Part shown: in pieces, positions 52,361 to 62,348 of the stretch
Numbering within the stretch: the first letter of the stretch is position 1
How the letters are laid out: every line of letters starts with the position of its first letter
Assembly: GCA_964459495.1 (NCBI GenBank)
Contig: CAYWNK010000007.1
Span: forward strand, 1-64,000
Reading direction: 5' to 3'
Source of the DNA: CAYWNK01 sp964459495
Lineage (GTDB): Bacteria; Planctomycetota; UBA1135; GCA-002686595
Length of the DNA stretch: 64,000 bases
Notes under the pieces: generated by a model
What the model was told of the DNA's origin: nothing
The model's input: the letters and a program-made list of their open reading frames with translations, nothing else
The model's database searches: none
Position numbers and translations under genes: made by a program

Positions 52361-53013
52361 TTCGATGTGGGTGTGTAGTGCTGTAGGAGTTCCTGGTGCA
52401 GCTCGCGCATTTTGTCCGCTAGCTGCTCTTCGAGAAGTCGCGCCGCCTGTTTGCGTTCCAGATCAGGATCCGCCCAAAGGGGCTCGCCGTAGATGATTCC
52501 ATAGCGTGCGCTGCGCAGCGGCAGCCAGGGCAGCACACCCTCGAGATTCGTGCCGTCCAGCAGCACGCAGGGCAACACCGGCACACCGCAAGAGTAGGCG
52601 ATCTGACCGATGCCGGGCTTCAGCCTCCCGCCCTGGAGCACCGATTCCTCGGGCCTCCGGGGAATCCGGCCCTCGGGAAACATCCCCACCACTCGCCCCG
52701 CTTCGAGACGCTCGTAGATGCGCCGCACACCCACCGTGTCGCGCATCGAACGGTCGATGGGGAACGCGCCCATCTTGGCCGCCACCCAACCGACGAACGG
52801 CTTGGCAAATACCTCGGTGATGCTGAGCCAGTCGATCCGCCGGCGGCAGGATCGCATCACCGGCATGATGTCCATCTCCGATCCGTGATTGATCGCGATC
52901 ATCCACGCGCCGTCGCGGTGTGTGCGTTCGGCATGTAGGACGGTGGGGCTGGTGATGCACAGAAAGACACCGCGTCCCACCGCGACCACCGACCGGTGGA
53001 ACAGATCACCCAT
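52357..53013 (-). CDS. PlsC-type lysophospholipid acyltransferase
   Basis: This 218-residue acyltransferase has the catalytic block NHGSEMD (HX4D) and the substrate-binding block FPEGRIPR, as in 1-acyl-sn-glycerol-3-phosphate acyltransferases. A second conserved stretch is GVPVLPCVLLDG. It transfers an acyl chain onto a lysolipid at the inner membrane. Its start overlaps the preceding acyltransferase gene by 8 bp and its stop overlaps the GHMP kinase, marking tight coupling. Confidence 0.88.
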   Translation of the reverse strand: MGDLFHRSVVAVGRGVFLCITSPTVLHAERTHRDGAWMIAINHGSEMDIMPVMRSCRRRIDWLSITEVFAKPFVGWVAAKMGAFPIDRSMRDTVGVRRIYERLEAGRVVGMFPEGRIPRRPEESVLQGGRLKPGIGQIAYSCGVPVLPCVLLDGTNLEGVLPWLPLRSARYGIIYGEPLWADPDLERKQAARLLEEQLADKMRELHQELLQHYTPTSK

Positions 53014-53710
53014 GTTGCTCGGTCCTTGCCGGCCGCAGGTCGAATTCTGCGAGGAGGCTGGCGTGGAGCGCGCGCATCGAGCGTTCCGCGCGGTCGGCCA
53101 TCCGGCATCGATCCGCCCTGCGCTCGGCGGCACCAGCGCCAGCTGCGACAGATGAGTAGATCGGCTCGCCGTAGGCCACCCACAGCCGGCCGAGTTTGAG
53201 CGGTAGCCAGGGCAGCACTCCGAGATAGGCGCGACTGCCCAACATGACGCAGGGCACGACCGGAGCCCCGCTGCGCTGGGCCAGCAGGAATGCTCCGTGC
53301 TTCAGAGAACCACTGCCTAGCACGGACTCCGAACCCGTCATGACGCCGCCCTCGGCGAACACGCCCACGGTGCGGCCCCGCGCCAGCCGCCGCAGGCCCT
53401 CGCGCAGCCCTGGAAGCGCAGACCCGAAACGGTCGATGGTGAACGCGTCAAACAACTGGAGCATCGTCCGGCCCAAGGCCGAGCGCAGGAACTCGATACG
53501 CGCCATCCAGTCCACCCGGCGTGGGGTCAGGATCGAGAGCAGGAGCGGGTCGTTGTGGCACAGGTGATTGCAGACCAGGATCAAGGAGCCTTTGTGCTCG
53601 AGGTTCTGCTGGCCCCTGCGAGCGACGCGTGTAGAGACCGCGAAAACCAATCGCCCCATCACCCGCAGGGGCGGGGTCAGCTTGCCGCGGATCCAAAGGG
53701 GCACCTGCAC
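53006..53710 (-). CDS. PlsC-type acyltransferase, second copy
   Basis: This 234-residue acyltransferase is a diverged partner of the next gene. Its blocks are NHLCHND (HX4D) and FAEGGVMTG, where Ala replaces the usual Pro of FPEG. The stretch SGAPVVPCVMLGSRAYLGVLPWLPL parallels the other copy, so the pair looks like an old tandem duplication that has specialised. It heads the six-gene leftward operon. Start 53710 (MQVPLWIRGKL) is 31 bp from the end of the ECF fusion at 53742, so it may be read through from that gene. Confidence 0.86.
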   Translation of the reverse strand: MQVPLWIRGKLTPPLRVMGRLVFAVSTRVARRGQQNLEHKGSLILVCNHLCHNDPLLLSILTPRRVDWMARIEFLRSALGRTMLQLFDAFTIDRFGSALPGLREGLRRLARGRTVGVFAEGGVMTGSESVLGSGSLKHGAFLLAQRSGAPVVPCVMLGSRAYLGVLPWLPLKLGRLWVAYGEPIYSSVAAGAGAAERRADRCRMADRAERSMRALHASLLAEFDLRPARTEQHG

Positions 53711-53741
53711 GTGCGCATGGTAAGAACCAGAAGGCCTGGGG

Positions 53742-56501
53742 TCACTCCACCGCTCTGACCGTCAGGTGGAACTCTGTCGCACCGGGCGGAACAACCCTCG
53801 GATGGGCGACCCCGTCAAGGTTGAGCACCAGCTCGACCTTCCCGCTGGGTAGGGCGTCGAAGACGAAGACCCCGGATTCCACAAGCTGCCCCGGGAGACG
53901 CAGACCGTCGGACCAATAGGCGATGAGGCCCATTTCTTTGGGTGCAGCCCCGCTGGGCAGGTCCAACACAACACGAAGGGGCCTCGCCGACTCCATCGGG
54001 AGCTCCAGAGCAGCGTCGCCGGGCTGCCACACGAGCCCGCTGAATCGACGCTGGGCATAGCCCGCGACGGCAACGTCCATTCGTATAGCTGTGAGCGGCT
54101 CTGCGCAGCTCGCCAGGGTGACCTTGCCGGAGCGGTCGGTCACGAAACGCGCAGGCGTGTCCCCGGCCTTGACGTGGACCGAAGCATGGGGAATGCCCAT
54201 GCCTGCCCCGTCCACCACCCGCGCGCACAGGGGACTGAAGTAGGCTTCGTTGCGTACCGTCAACTTCAGGCTCTCCTGGCCCTGCGGAGTTGTGCCCTGC
54301 GCGCGGCCCAGCACCCGACCAAAACGGTCGCGGACGACCAGCTCCAGCTCGACCCCGGCCTCGAAGCCCCCGAGACGGGCGTATCCACTTCCATCCAGGC
54401 TCACCGGCGCACGCCAGGCCGCTGCGCCTTCCGCGATCTCGTCAGCACCGGCCCGCTCGAAACCCTCCTGGGCGGGAACACCCACGGGAGTTGGAAATCC
54501 ATGCTGCTCCTCCGCCCCCACGAACGGCCTCGACCTGGCGACCAGTTCCGCCCGGAGCCCGACGCACTCGTCGAGACGCCACTCCCGATTTGTCTCAAAG
54601 CGCAGCAGCACGTCACCGCCTTTCTCAAGCTCGATCGTCCGGCCCCGGTCAGGCGCCTCCCCGCCTTTTACGCAGCCCCCAGCAGCCCGGCGCCGGCGAT
54701 GACCCGGTGCCAACCACACCGCTTCGCCCGGACCTGCCGCCCGCACGCGAACCAGCCCGTCCGCTTCCGACGGACGGGACATGCTGGTCCCAACGAGCGC
54801 AATCGCGCCGGCGAGGGGGCCGCCAGCGCGCGAGGTCACCGTGGCCACCAGCTCGGGGATCGGCCTAAGTGCGACATCCCCGAGCTGACTGTCCGGTGGA
54901 TCCGATCCGTCCAGGGTCATTCGCTGGGAGCGAAAACCGTTGAGCTCGAGCACGAGCTCAAGACGCTCGATCCGCGGCCGGTCGCTTCCGATCCAGGCCT
55001 CAGCCAAAGCCGTGTCGCCGGGACCATAGGAAAGCTCGAAACTTCCGTCGGATCCGCTTCTCGTCGCAAAGGTCCGGCGGGCGGTATCGCCCTCGATGAA
55101 GGGCACGAGACGCACACGTGCAAGCGCCAGCGGCTCTCCGCTTTCCGCGTGGACGAGCCGGCCTTGAACGCGGGGCAGAGCACGGGCCATCAGGGTTAGA
55201 CCTGCACGGGGCCCACTTACCTCTATCGCATGACACCACATGCGATCGCCTCGGCCCTGGGCCTCTGTGGCCTCTTTGGACTCGGCCCACCACGTGTGCT
55301 CCGGCGCATGCAGCCGGCCCGACCAGTGCGCTGGAATTCCGTCCACCGACCAACGCCCTCGGGCATCGAGCGGAATCACATAGGGCACCCGGCCCGGTAC
55401 GCCCGCACTGCGCAGACCGCGGGCAACCCAAGGGGGCGCGGGACCCAGGGGATCGACGTAAGAGGTGAGCGCCAGACTGTGGGGCATCCGCCCGTCCCCC
55501 TCAAGCTGCCCCGCGAAGGGTGCGGCCGACGCCAACAAGAAGCTGGAGCCGATGCGAGTGCGTCCGGGCGCAAGGGCGACCGGAACGCGCGCGTCCATCC
55601 CAGCAGCAAGCCAATCTGCATCGGCCCCCTTCGGCAGCTCGACACTGCCGTCGGCGCCGGTCACAGCGGTCCAGGTATGGCCAGCGCCGTCCCGGGCCAC
55701 CACCGTCGCCCCGGCGAGCGGTTCCCCGTCTTCCGCCGCGAACACGAACGCCGCGGAGGGGCGAGCAGCAGCCGTGCGGGCAGCCATGGACCTACGAACG
55801 CTAGCCAGCGCGAGCTCGGCCCCCGTGCCGCCGGAAGCGATCGCGTGCACGACGCCGCCCGCGGGCCCAGGCGGCCGCAGCGCCACCCAGCCGCCGAGCG
55901 CGAGGACACAGGCCAGCGCCAGCGCTCCCCACATTCGGGCAACCCCAAGCCCCGAGCGGGCACTCGGGGTTTCGGCCAGCGTGGCAAGGGCCGCACACCA
56001 GGTGCCACGGTCGCCGTAGTGCCGATCCAACCAATCCCGCAGCCGCCCGCGTGCACGTTCGAGTCGCTTGCGGGTCGTCGAGGGATTCGTGCCCTCACGA
56101 ACCGCGATCAGGGCCACGGTGCGCCCTTCCAGGTAGTGCCACACCAGGCGCTGACGGTCCTCGACGGATAGATGATCGAGCCCGGCTAGGAGTGCGTCGC
56201 GGGTTTCAGCAGCCTCGGCAACCTTGCCGTCACGCTGACCCTCGCGACGCGCCGCCTGCTGTTCGCGCCACGGCCTTTCCGCTTCGCGCCCAATCGTATT
56301 GCGCGCCTCGTGGCGCACGATCCCTCCGAGCCATCGCCGCAACCGGGGCAGGTCGCCAGCGAAGGCAGGGGGATGGGCTAGGGCTTCGCATAGGGCGGAC
56401 TGGGCGACATCCTCCGCACGATGGGCATCTGCTACGAGGCGCGTCGCAAGGCGGCGCACCCAAGCCAGATTGTCCAACAAAGCTTCAGATTCAGAGGGCA
56501 T
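53742..56501 (-). CDS. ECF sigma factor fused via TM helix to large extracytoplasmic beta-rich region
   Basis: This 919-residue protein has sigma region 2 (residues 12-75, VRRLATRLVADAHRAEDVAQSALCEAL), region 4 (about 108-160, LSVEDRQRLVWHYLEGRTVALIA ... STTRKRLERARGRLRDWL), a membrane helix (188-206) and an outer region of about 700 residues with carboxypeptidase-regulatory-like repeats (PLAGATVVARDGAG, GRLVHAESGEPLALARVRL). It is most like the fusion at 17611. Start 56501 (MPSESEALLDNLA) directly precedes region 2. It is divergent from the lipoprotein gene at 56717, and immediately upstream of the acyltransferase operon on the same strand. Confidence 0.84.
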   Translation of the reverse strand: MPSESEALLDNLAWVRRLATRLVADAHRAEDVAQSALCEALAHPPAFAGDLPRLRRWLGGIVRHEARNTIGREAERPWREQQAARREGQRDGKVAEAAETRDALLAGLDHLSVEDRQRLVWHYLEGRTVALIAVREGTNPSTTRKRLERARGRLRDWLDRHYGDRGTWCAALATLAETPSARSGLGVARMWGALALACVLALGGWVALRPPGPAGGVVHAIASGGTGAELALASVRRSMAARTAAARPSAAFVFAAEDGEPLAGATVVARDGAGHTWTAVTGADGSVELPKGADADWLAAGMDARVPVALAPGRTRIGSSFLLASAAPFAGQLEGDGRMPHSLALTSYVDPLGPAPPWVARGLRSAGVPGRVPYVIPLDARGRWSVDGIPAHWSGRLHAPEHTWWAESKEATEAQGRGDRMWCHAIEVSGPRAGLTLMARALPRVQGRLVHAESGEPLALARVRLVPFIEGDTARRTFATRSGSDGSFELSYGPGDTALAEAWIGSDRPRIERLELVLELNGFRSQRMTLDGSDPPDSQLGDVALRPIPELVATVTSRAGGPLAGAIALVGTSMSRPSEADGLVRVRAAGPGEAVWLAPGHRRRRAAGGCVKGGEAPDRGRTIELEKGGDVLLRFETNREWRLDECVGLRAELVARSRPFVGAEEQHGFPTPVGVPAQEGFERAGADEIAEGAAAWRAPVSLDGSGYARLGGFEAGVELELVVRDRFGRVLGRAQGTTPQGQESLKLTVRNEAYFSPLCARVVDGAGMGIPHASVHVKAGDTPARFVTDRSGKVTLASCAEPLTAIRMDVAVAGYAQRRFSGLVWQPGDAALELPMESARPLRVVLDLPSGAAPKEMGLIAYWSDGLRLPGQLVESGVFVFDALPSGKVELVLNLDGVAHPRVVPPGATEFHLTVRAVE

Positions 56502-56716
56502 TCGGGAGAGCGTTGAGTCGAGGTCCGCCGCGCGGGGGGCCCGCACGCTTGGCAAGAAGGGGGGCCGCCCTAGGGACCCCACGGCCAAACCACCGGATTC
56601 CCGACTTGGCCTCAGGCCCGCATGGAAATCCCGAATGGGGATGGAGTCTTTTTGTCCTGCATGTCGATGAGCCCGAAGCCTCCCGCTGCGACCCCTGGCC
56701 CACCACCGACCCCGTC

Positions 56717-57496
56717 ATGCGTTACCTGACCCCCCTGCTCTTCCTGACCGCTTGCGCCGCACCTGAAAAGGAAGCTGCGCCCGCTGCGGTGGTCGACCCT
56801 GGCGTCGAGCGCATGCCGTCCATTGTCTTCTCGACCCAGGCTTGGGAAACGGTCGGGTCGGAGATCGAAACCACCCTCACGCTCGAGCAGCCCTTCGATG
56901 GGGACGGGATCCAACTCCAGTTCCTCTACTTTGGCCCCGGCGAGATGCAGCTTCCCGCGGCACTGAACACCAGCGCAGACGAATTGGGCCAGGGGGTCCA
57001 GGTCGCCTTCGAGTCGATGCCGGGAGCAAGCGGAGAAGGCCGCATCGATTTGGTGTACACCAGCAGGACCCAGGGTGAGATCGTGGTCGGGTCCATGCCT
57101 GTCGTGCATTCCCGCAACCTGGTCCGGGACATCCAGTTCCACCCGGGGGACTCGATGATGGACTCCTATCGGAGCGAGGCGGCATTCGTTGTCGTCGTCG
57201 ACCTCGAGCCCATCGAAGGCACCCACGCGGAGGCCCTGAGGCAGGAGCGCCGGGTTCAGCTGAACGCTAGCCTCGAAGCCCAGGCCGGCTTCGCCCCCGG
57301 AGTCCAGGTCGACTCCAACGTCGATCCGAGCCGCCTGAGCGGCCTGCCCATCGTGCGCTCGGGCGATAGCGACCAGCAGGTCTTCCTGATCACCGTCGAC
57401 AAGCGCAGCACCGCGCCCATGCGACGCCCGTTCGTCAAGATCGAGGCGACCCTGGGCGGGGACCGCGAGGTCGAATACCTGCCCCTGCGCTTCTAG
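56717..57496 (+). CDS. Lipoprotein of unknown function
   Basis: This 259-residue lipoprotein has a signal peptide with lipobox LTAC (Cys13) and a beta-rich mature part without a recognised domain; PVVHSRNLVRDIQFHPGDS and KIEATLGGDREVEYLPL lie in it. It is divergent from an ECF fusion gene 215 bp away, which makes it a candidate target of that sigma factor. A hairpin terminator follows its stop. Confidence 0.7.
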   Translation: MRYLTPLLFLTACAAPEKEAAPAAVVDPGVERMPSIVFSTQAWETVGSEIETTLTLEQPFDGDGIQLQFLYFGPGEMQLPAALNTSADELGQGVQVAFESMPGASGEGRIDLVYTSRTQGEIVVGSMPVVHSRNLVRDIQFHPGDSMMDSYRSEAAFVVVVDLEPIEGTHAEALRQERRVQLNASLEAQAGFAPGVQVDSNVDPSRLSGLPIVRSGDSDQQVFLITVDKRSTAPMRRPFVKIEATLGGDREVEYLPLRF

Positions 57497-57533
57497 CCCA
57501 GACCGGGCCGAGGCCCAGCTCACAGAACCAAGC

Positions 57534-57564
57534 GCGGCGCGCTGCCACCCTGGCAGCGCGCCGC
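57534..57564 (+). terminator. GC hairpin after the lipoprotein gene
   Basis: GCGGCGCGCTGCCA (57534-57547) pairs perfectly with TGGCAGCGCGCCGC (57551-57564) around a CCC loop: a 14-bp stem without T-run, 37 bp after the lipoprotein stop. Confidence 0.55.
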
Positions 57565-57652
57565 GTGCATTGAGGACGAAGCGGGGCCAGCCCACGGCAA
57601 GAGAATTCGGTCGGTCCTCCACGCCCCCGGGGCCGCCTGACTATGTTGGGGC

Positions 57653-58219
57653 ATGACCGGACTCCTGCGATTCGCCGCGGCCATCGATGGCCTCGCCCGG
57701 CTGATCGGGCGCATGGCCGCTTGGCTGGCCCTGGGAATGGTGCTCGTGGGCGCCTACAACGCCATCGCGCGCTATGCCGGCCGCAGCCTCGAGCTCCGGC
57801 TGACCAGCAATGCGTTGGTGGAGACCCAGTGGTACATGTTCAGCCTGCTGTTCCTGTTCGGGGCTCCCTGGGTCCTTCAAACCGGCGATCACGTACGCGT
57901 GGACGTAATTTATGAGCGCCTGGGCGAACGCGGCAGGCGCTGGGTCGACCTGGCCGGGGCCCTGCTTCTGTTGATGCCCTTCTGCGTCTTCGCAGCCGTC
58001 ACGATCTGGCCCTTCGCCGCCTTCTCGTTCTCGCTGCGCGAGGGCAGCAACGACCCGGGCGGCCTCGCCCGCTGGCCCCTCAAGCTCGCCATGCCCCTGG
58101 CCTTTGGCCTCCTCTTCCTGCAAGGGCTCAGCGAGGTCATCAAGACGCTGGCCCGCATGCGCGGCATCGAGGTCGGCAGCCCTCCCGAAGCGCCCGTCTC
58201 CCAACACCAGGCTGGCTGA
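57653..58219 (+). CDS. TRAP transporter small membrane subunit (DctQ-like)
   Basis: This 188-residue protein has four membrane helices and the DctQ-typical WYMFSLLFLFGAPWVLQTGDHVRVDV. With the large subunit it forms the membrane part of a tripartite ATP-independent periplasmic transporter, which imports carboxylates or related anions with sodium. Its stop overlaps the start of the large subunit by one base, so the two are coupled. The binding protein is on the other strand downstream. Confidence 0.9.
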   Translation: MTGLLRFAAAIDGLARLIGRMAAWLALGMVLVGAYNAIARYAGRSLELRLTSNALVETQWYMFSLLFLFGAPWVLQTGDHVRVDVIYERLGERGRRWVDLAGALLLLMPFCVFAAVTIWPFAAFSFSLREGSNDPGGLARWPLKLAMPLAFGLLFLQGLSEVIKTLARMRGIEVGSPPEAPVSQHQAG

Positions 58220-59546
58220 TGGAGGACCCCCTCTGGCTGATTCTGTTCGCGTCGGCGTTCGCGCTGATCTTCGCCGGCTATCCGGTCGCGTTCTCCCTCG
58301 GGGGAACCGCCCTTGTCTTCGCCATGATCGGGGTCTACTGCGACCTGATCGGATGGGACTACCTGGGCGTTTTCCCCGAGCGTGTGTTCGGCATCATGTC
58401 GAACCCCATCCTGCTCGCCGTCCCCTACTTCATCTTCATGGGGACGGTGCTCCAGCGCTCGAAGCTGGCTGAAGATTTGCTGCGCTCGGTGGGGCTCGTG
58501 TTCGGGCCGATGCGAGGCGGTCTCGCGCTCGCGGTCGTGTTCGTCGGAGCACTCCTGGCGGCGGCCACCGGTGTGGTCGGAGCCTCTGTGGTGTCGATGG
58601 GCATGATCAGCCTGCCCATCATGGCACGCTACGGCTACGACCGTTCGCTGGCGACGGGGGTCATCTGCGCCTCGGGAACCCTGGGACAGATCGTGCCTCC
58701 CTCGATCGTGCTCGTGGTGCTTGCGGACCAGCTTGGCCAGAGCGTGGGCGACATGTTCCGCGGGGCCCTCCTACCCGGCCTGATGCTGGCGGGCCTGTAC
58801 GCGGTCTACGTGGCGATCTATGCGTGGCTCCGCCCCGCAAAGGCGCCGGCGATTCCGGTGGACGAACGCCCGGTGGGTGGACGCGCACTGCTCGGCCAGG
58901 TCATCAAGGTGATGCTCCCTCCCCTACTTTTGATCCTCCTCGTGCTGGGGAGCATCTTCGGCGGCATCGCCACCCCATCGGAAGCAGGAGCACTCGGCTC
59001 TGTTGGAGCGATGCTGCTCGCCAAGCTCAGCGGGCGCTTCGACCGCGAAGCCCTACGTGGAACCATGCACGAGACGATGCGGCTCTCGACGATGGTGATC
59101 TTCCTGCTGATCGGTTCGACGGCCTTCATCCTGGTTTTCCGCGGCCTCGGTGGGGCCGACCACGTCGAGCATGCCCTCAGCAATCTGCCCGGCGGACGCA
59201 CCGGCTTGCTCGTCGCAGCGAACCTCGCCGTGTTCGTGCTGGGCTTCTTCATCGACTTCTTCGAGATCGCCTTCATCCTGCTGCCCCTGCTGGTGCCCGC
59301 GGCCCAGGCACTCGGCATCGAAGGCCCCGAGATGGTGTGGTTCGGCGTGGTCCTCGCCATGAACCTCCAGACGTCGTTCCTGACGCCGCCCTTCGGCTTC
59401 TCGCTCTTCTATCTGCGCGGTGTCGCGCCCCCGTCGATCCCCACCACGGCCATCTACAAAGGGGCGATCCCCTTCATCGTGATCCAGCTCATTGGACTGG
59501 GCCTTGTTGTGATGTACCCCGAACTGGTGACGACGATGCTCGGCGA

Positions 59547-59550
<4 letters not shown>
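58219..59550 (+). CDS. TRAP transporter large membrane subunit (DctM-like)
   Basis: This 443-residue protein has about twelve helices of the DctM family, with conserved GYPVAFSLGGTALVFAMIG at the N-terminus, PYFIFMGTVLQRS, and GTLGQIVPPSIVLVVLADQLG. It is the transport subunit. ATG 58219 overlaps the DctQ stop. Its TAG stop shares the tetranucleotide CTAG (59547-59550) with the stop of the convergent binding-protein gene. Confidence 0.93.
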
Positions 59551-60692
<1,142 letters not shown>

Positions 60693-60827
60693 AGTGGCTG
60701 GTTGGCGGAGCCAGTCTACGGGAGAGGCAGGCCATTTGCTCATTGCATGGATTGCCGCCGATTCCAGGATTCAGCGCTGTCGCTCCGTTGGCTTAGGCGG
60801 TGTCGCGGGTAGGGGGCCTGAATCCTG

Positions 60828-61223
60828 ATGGATCAAAACTCGGATCAAAGCCTGCGGGGGATTCGCGTGCTCGTCGCAGAGGACAACTTCTTCTTGGCGG
60901 ACTCGCTGCAGTACGTGCTCGAGGGCCTCGGAGCCACCGTTGTGGGACCCTTCCCCTCCTGCAAGCTTGCGCTGGAGGCCCTGGATCAGGGAGAGGTAGA
61001 CGTCGGCGTGCTGGATATCGACCTGCAGGGATCGTCGTCTGCGGTTGTGGCGCGCGCCCTGCAGGCGCGAAATCGGCCCTTCCTGTTCATGACCGGATTC
61101 GAGAACGCGGACCTCTTGCCGGAAGGCCTGCGCGAGATGCCCTTCCTCCACAAGCCAATGGACCCCATGCGGGTCGCCGAGGAAGTGCGGAACCTGCTGG
61201 CCAAGCCAGAAAACGAAGATTGA
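60828..61223 (+). CDS. Single-domain response regulator receiver
   Basis: This 131-residue receiver domain has the acidic pair Glu18-Asp19, phospho-acceptor Asp63 (GVLDIDL), Thr89 and Lys109 (HKPMD). There is no output domain, so it acts like CheY or as a phosphate shuttle. No histidine kinase is adjacent. It is divergent from the DctP gene. A role in regulating the TRAP transporter is possible but unsupported. Confidence 0.87.
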   Translation: MDQNSDQSLRGIRVLVAEDNFFLADSLQYVLEGLGATVVGPFPSCKLALEALDQGEVDVGVLDIDLQGSSSAVVARALQARNRPFLFMTGFENADLLPEGLREMPFLHKPMDPMRVAEEVRNLLAKPENED

Positions 61224-61257
61224 ACGACCCGCTCAAGGTTGGGGGGAACGGCATCCG

Positions 61258-61752
61258 ATGGCTGTTTTGGGAACCCAGGCGGAACCCGCCTCATCCATGC
61301 CCTCCACTCGATTCTGCACGAGCGCCCGCGGCTGGATCGGCGTGGCTCTAGCCAGCCTGATCGCCAGCGCGGGGGTGCCCACCAGGCATCCCGCCAATGC
61401 GGAGCCCGCTGCTCTCGTTCTGCGCCTGCAGCTGGCGGAGTGCAACGCTGCAGCTGAGGCCTTTCGGCGTGACCACGGCCACTGGCCCGGCCTTGAGCCT
61501 GGGCCCGCCCTCGAACCCTCCGCCTCGGTCGCCCAGCTCCGTCAGGACCTCACGGGGCCGCGCTCCACGCGGCCGCCCTACCTGTCGAGCTGGCCGAAGC
61601 ACCCCGCCACCGGCTCGAGCCACGTGCGGCAACTGCAGGGCGGGCCGACCGTCCTAGAAGAAGGCACGCTGCCCGCCTGGACCTGGCGCCCCTCCACCGG
61701 GCAGATCGCCTCCGACCCTCTCACCGGCCAGCCCCGGACCACGTCTCGATGA
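61258..61752 (+). CDS. Secreted, pseudopilin-like protein
   Basis: This 164-residue protein has one N-terminal hydrophobic segment (GWIGVALASLIASAG), then a helix (LRLQLAECNAAAEAFRRDHGHWP) and PATGSS...WTWRPSTGQIASDP, the pattern of type II secretion pseudopilins (GspG/H-like). A prepilin peptidase site is not evident. An alternative start at 61297 would place the hydrophobic segment nearer the N-terminus. Its stop overlaps the next gene by ATGA. Confidence 0.6.
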   Translation: MAVLGTQAEPASSMPSTRFCTSARGWIGVALASLIASAGVPTRHPANAEPAALVLRLQLAECNAAAEAFRRDHGHWPGLEPGPALEPSASVAQLRQDLTGPRSTRPPYLSSWPKHPATGSSHVRQLQGGPTVLEEGTLPAWTWRPSTGQIASDPLTGQPRTTSR

Positions 61753-62273
61753 GCAACGAAGCCCCTAAACGCCCCCTCGGCCTGCGCCTTCCTGGAGTCT
61801 TGGCTGCACTCGTAGGCATCGCAGCCCTATCGACCATCGCCATCCCGATGTGGTTCGGGCGAGCCGAAGTCACGCTGAACAACGCGGCCGACCTGCTGGT
61901 CCGCGACCTGGATGAGCTGCGCCAGCGCGCGACCTACCTGTTCGCTGACGTCCGCATCGACTTCGAGGAAGAGGGGGACGGCTACGACCTGAAGGACTCC
62001 TTCGGCACCGAGCTCTCGGCACCGGTCGGTCCTGGCCCCTACCAGCGGCGCTATGAACGCGACGCGGTCTTCCGCGGCGTCAGCATTACCCGCGTGGAGA
62101 TCGGGTCCGGCTCCGGTCGCACCCTGCGCGTCGACTCCCGGGGTGCCTTCCTGGACTCCGCCACCATCGAACTCGCCTTCGAGGACCAGCGCACCACGGT
62201 GCTGGTCGATGCGCCCAACGGCATCATCACCGTCGACGGGGCAAGCCGCGACCTGGTGGTCATGGGCGAATAG
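61749..62273 (+). CDS. GspH/FimT-like pseudopilin-type membrane protein
   Basis: This 174-residue protein has one N-terminal helix (LPGVLAALVGIAALSTIAIPMW), then a helix and a beta-rich head (RADLLVRDLDELRQRATYLF-like start and ITVDGASRDLVV end). It resembles minor pseudopilins (GspH). It overlaps the preceding gene by ATGA, so the two probably form one subcomplex; no other secretion genes are in the window. Confidence 0.6.
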   Translation: MSNEAPKRPLGLRLPGVLAALVGIAALSTIAIPMWFGRAEVTLNNAADLLVRDLDELRQRATYLFADVRIDFEEEGDGYDLKDSFGTELSAPVGPGPYQRRYERDAVFRGVSITRVEIGSGSGRTLRVDSRGAFLDSATIELAFEDQRTTVLVDAPNGIITVDGASRDLVVMGE

Positions 62274-62276
62274 CCA

Positions 62277-62320
62277 GCGGGGGGCAAGTGCTCGGTCTAC
62301 GCCGTGCACCCGCCCCCCGC
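62277..62320 (+). terminator. Hairpin between convergent pseudopilin-like and rhodanese genes
   Basis: GCGGGGGGC (62277-62285) pairs with GCCCCCCGC (62312-62320) with a 26-base loop holding a further GTGC/GCAC pair. No T-run. It sits between stops at 62273 and 62349 and could serve both genes. Confidence 0.4.
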
Positions 62321-62348
62321 GCGGCGTTCCGCCGTCTAACCCCGTCGC

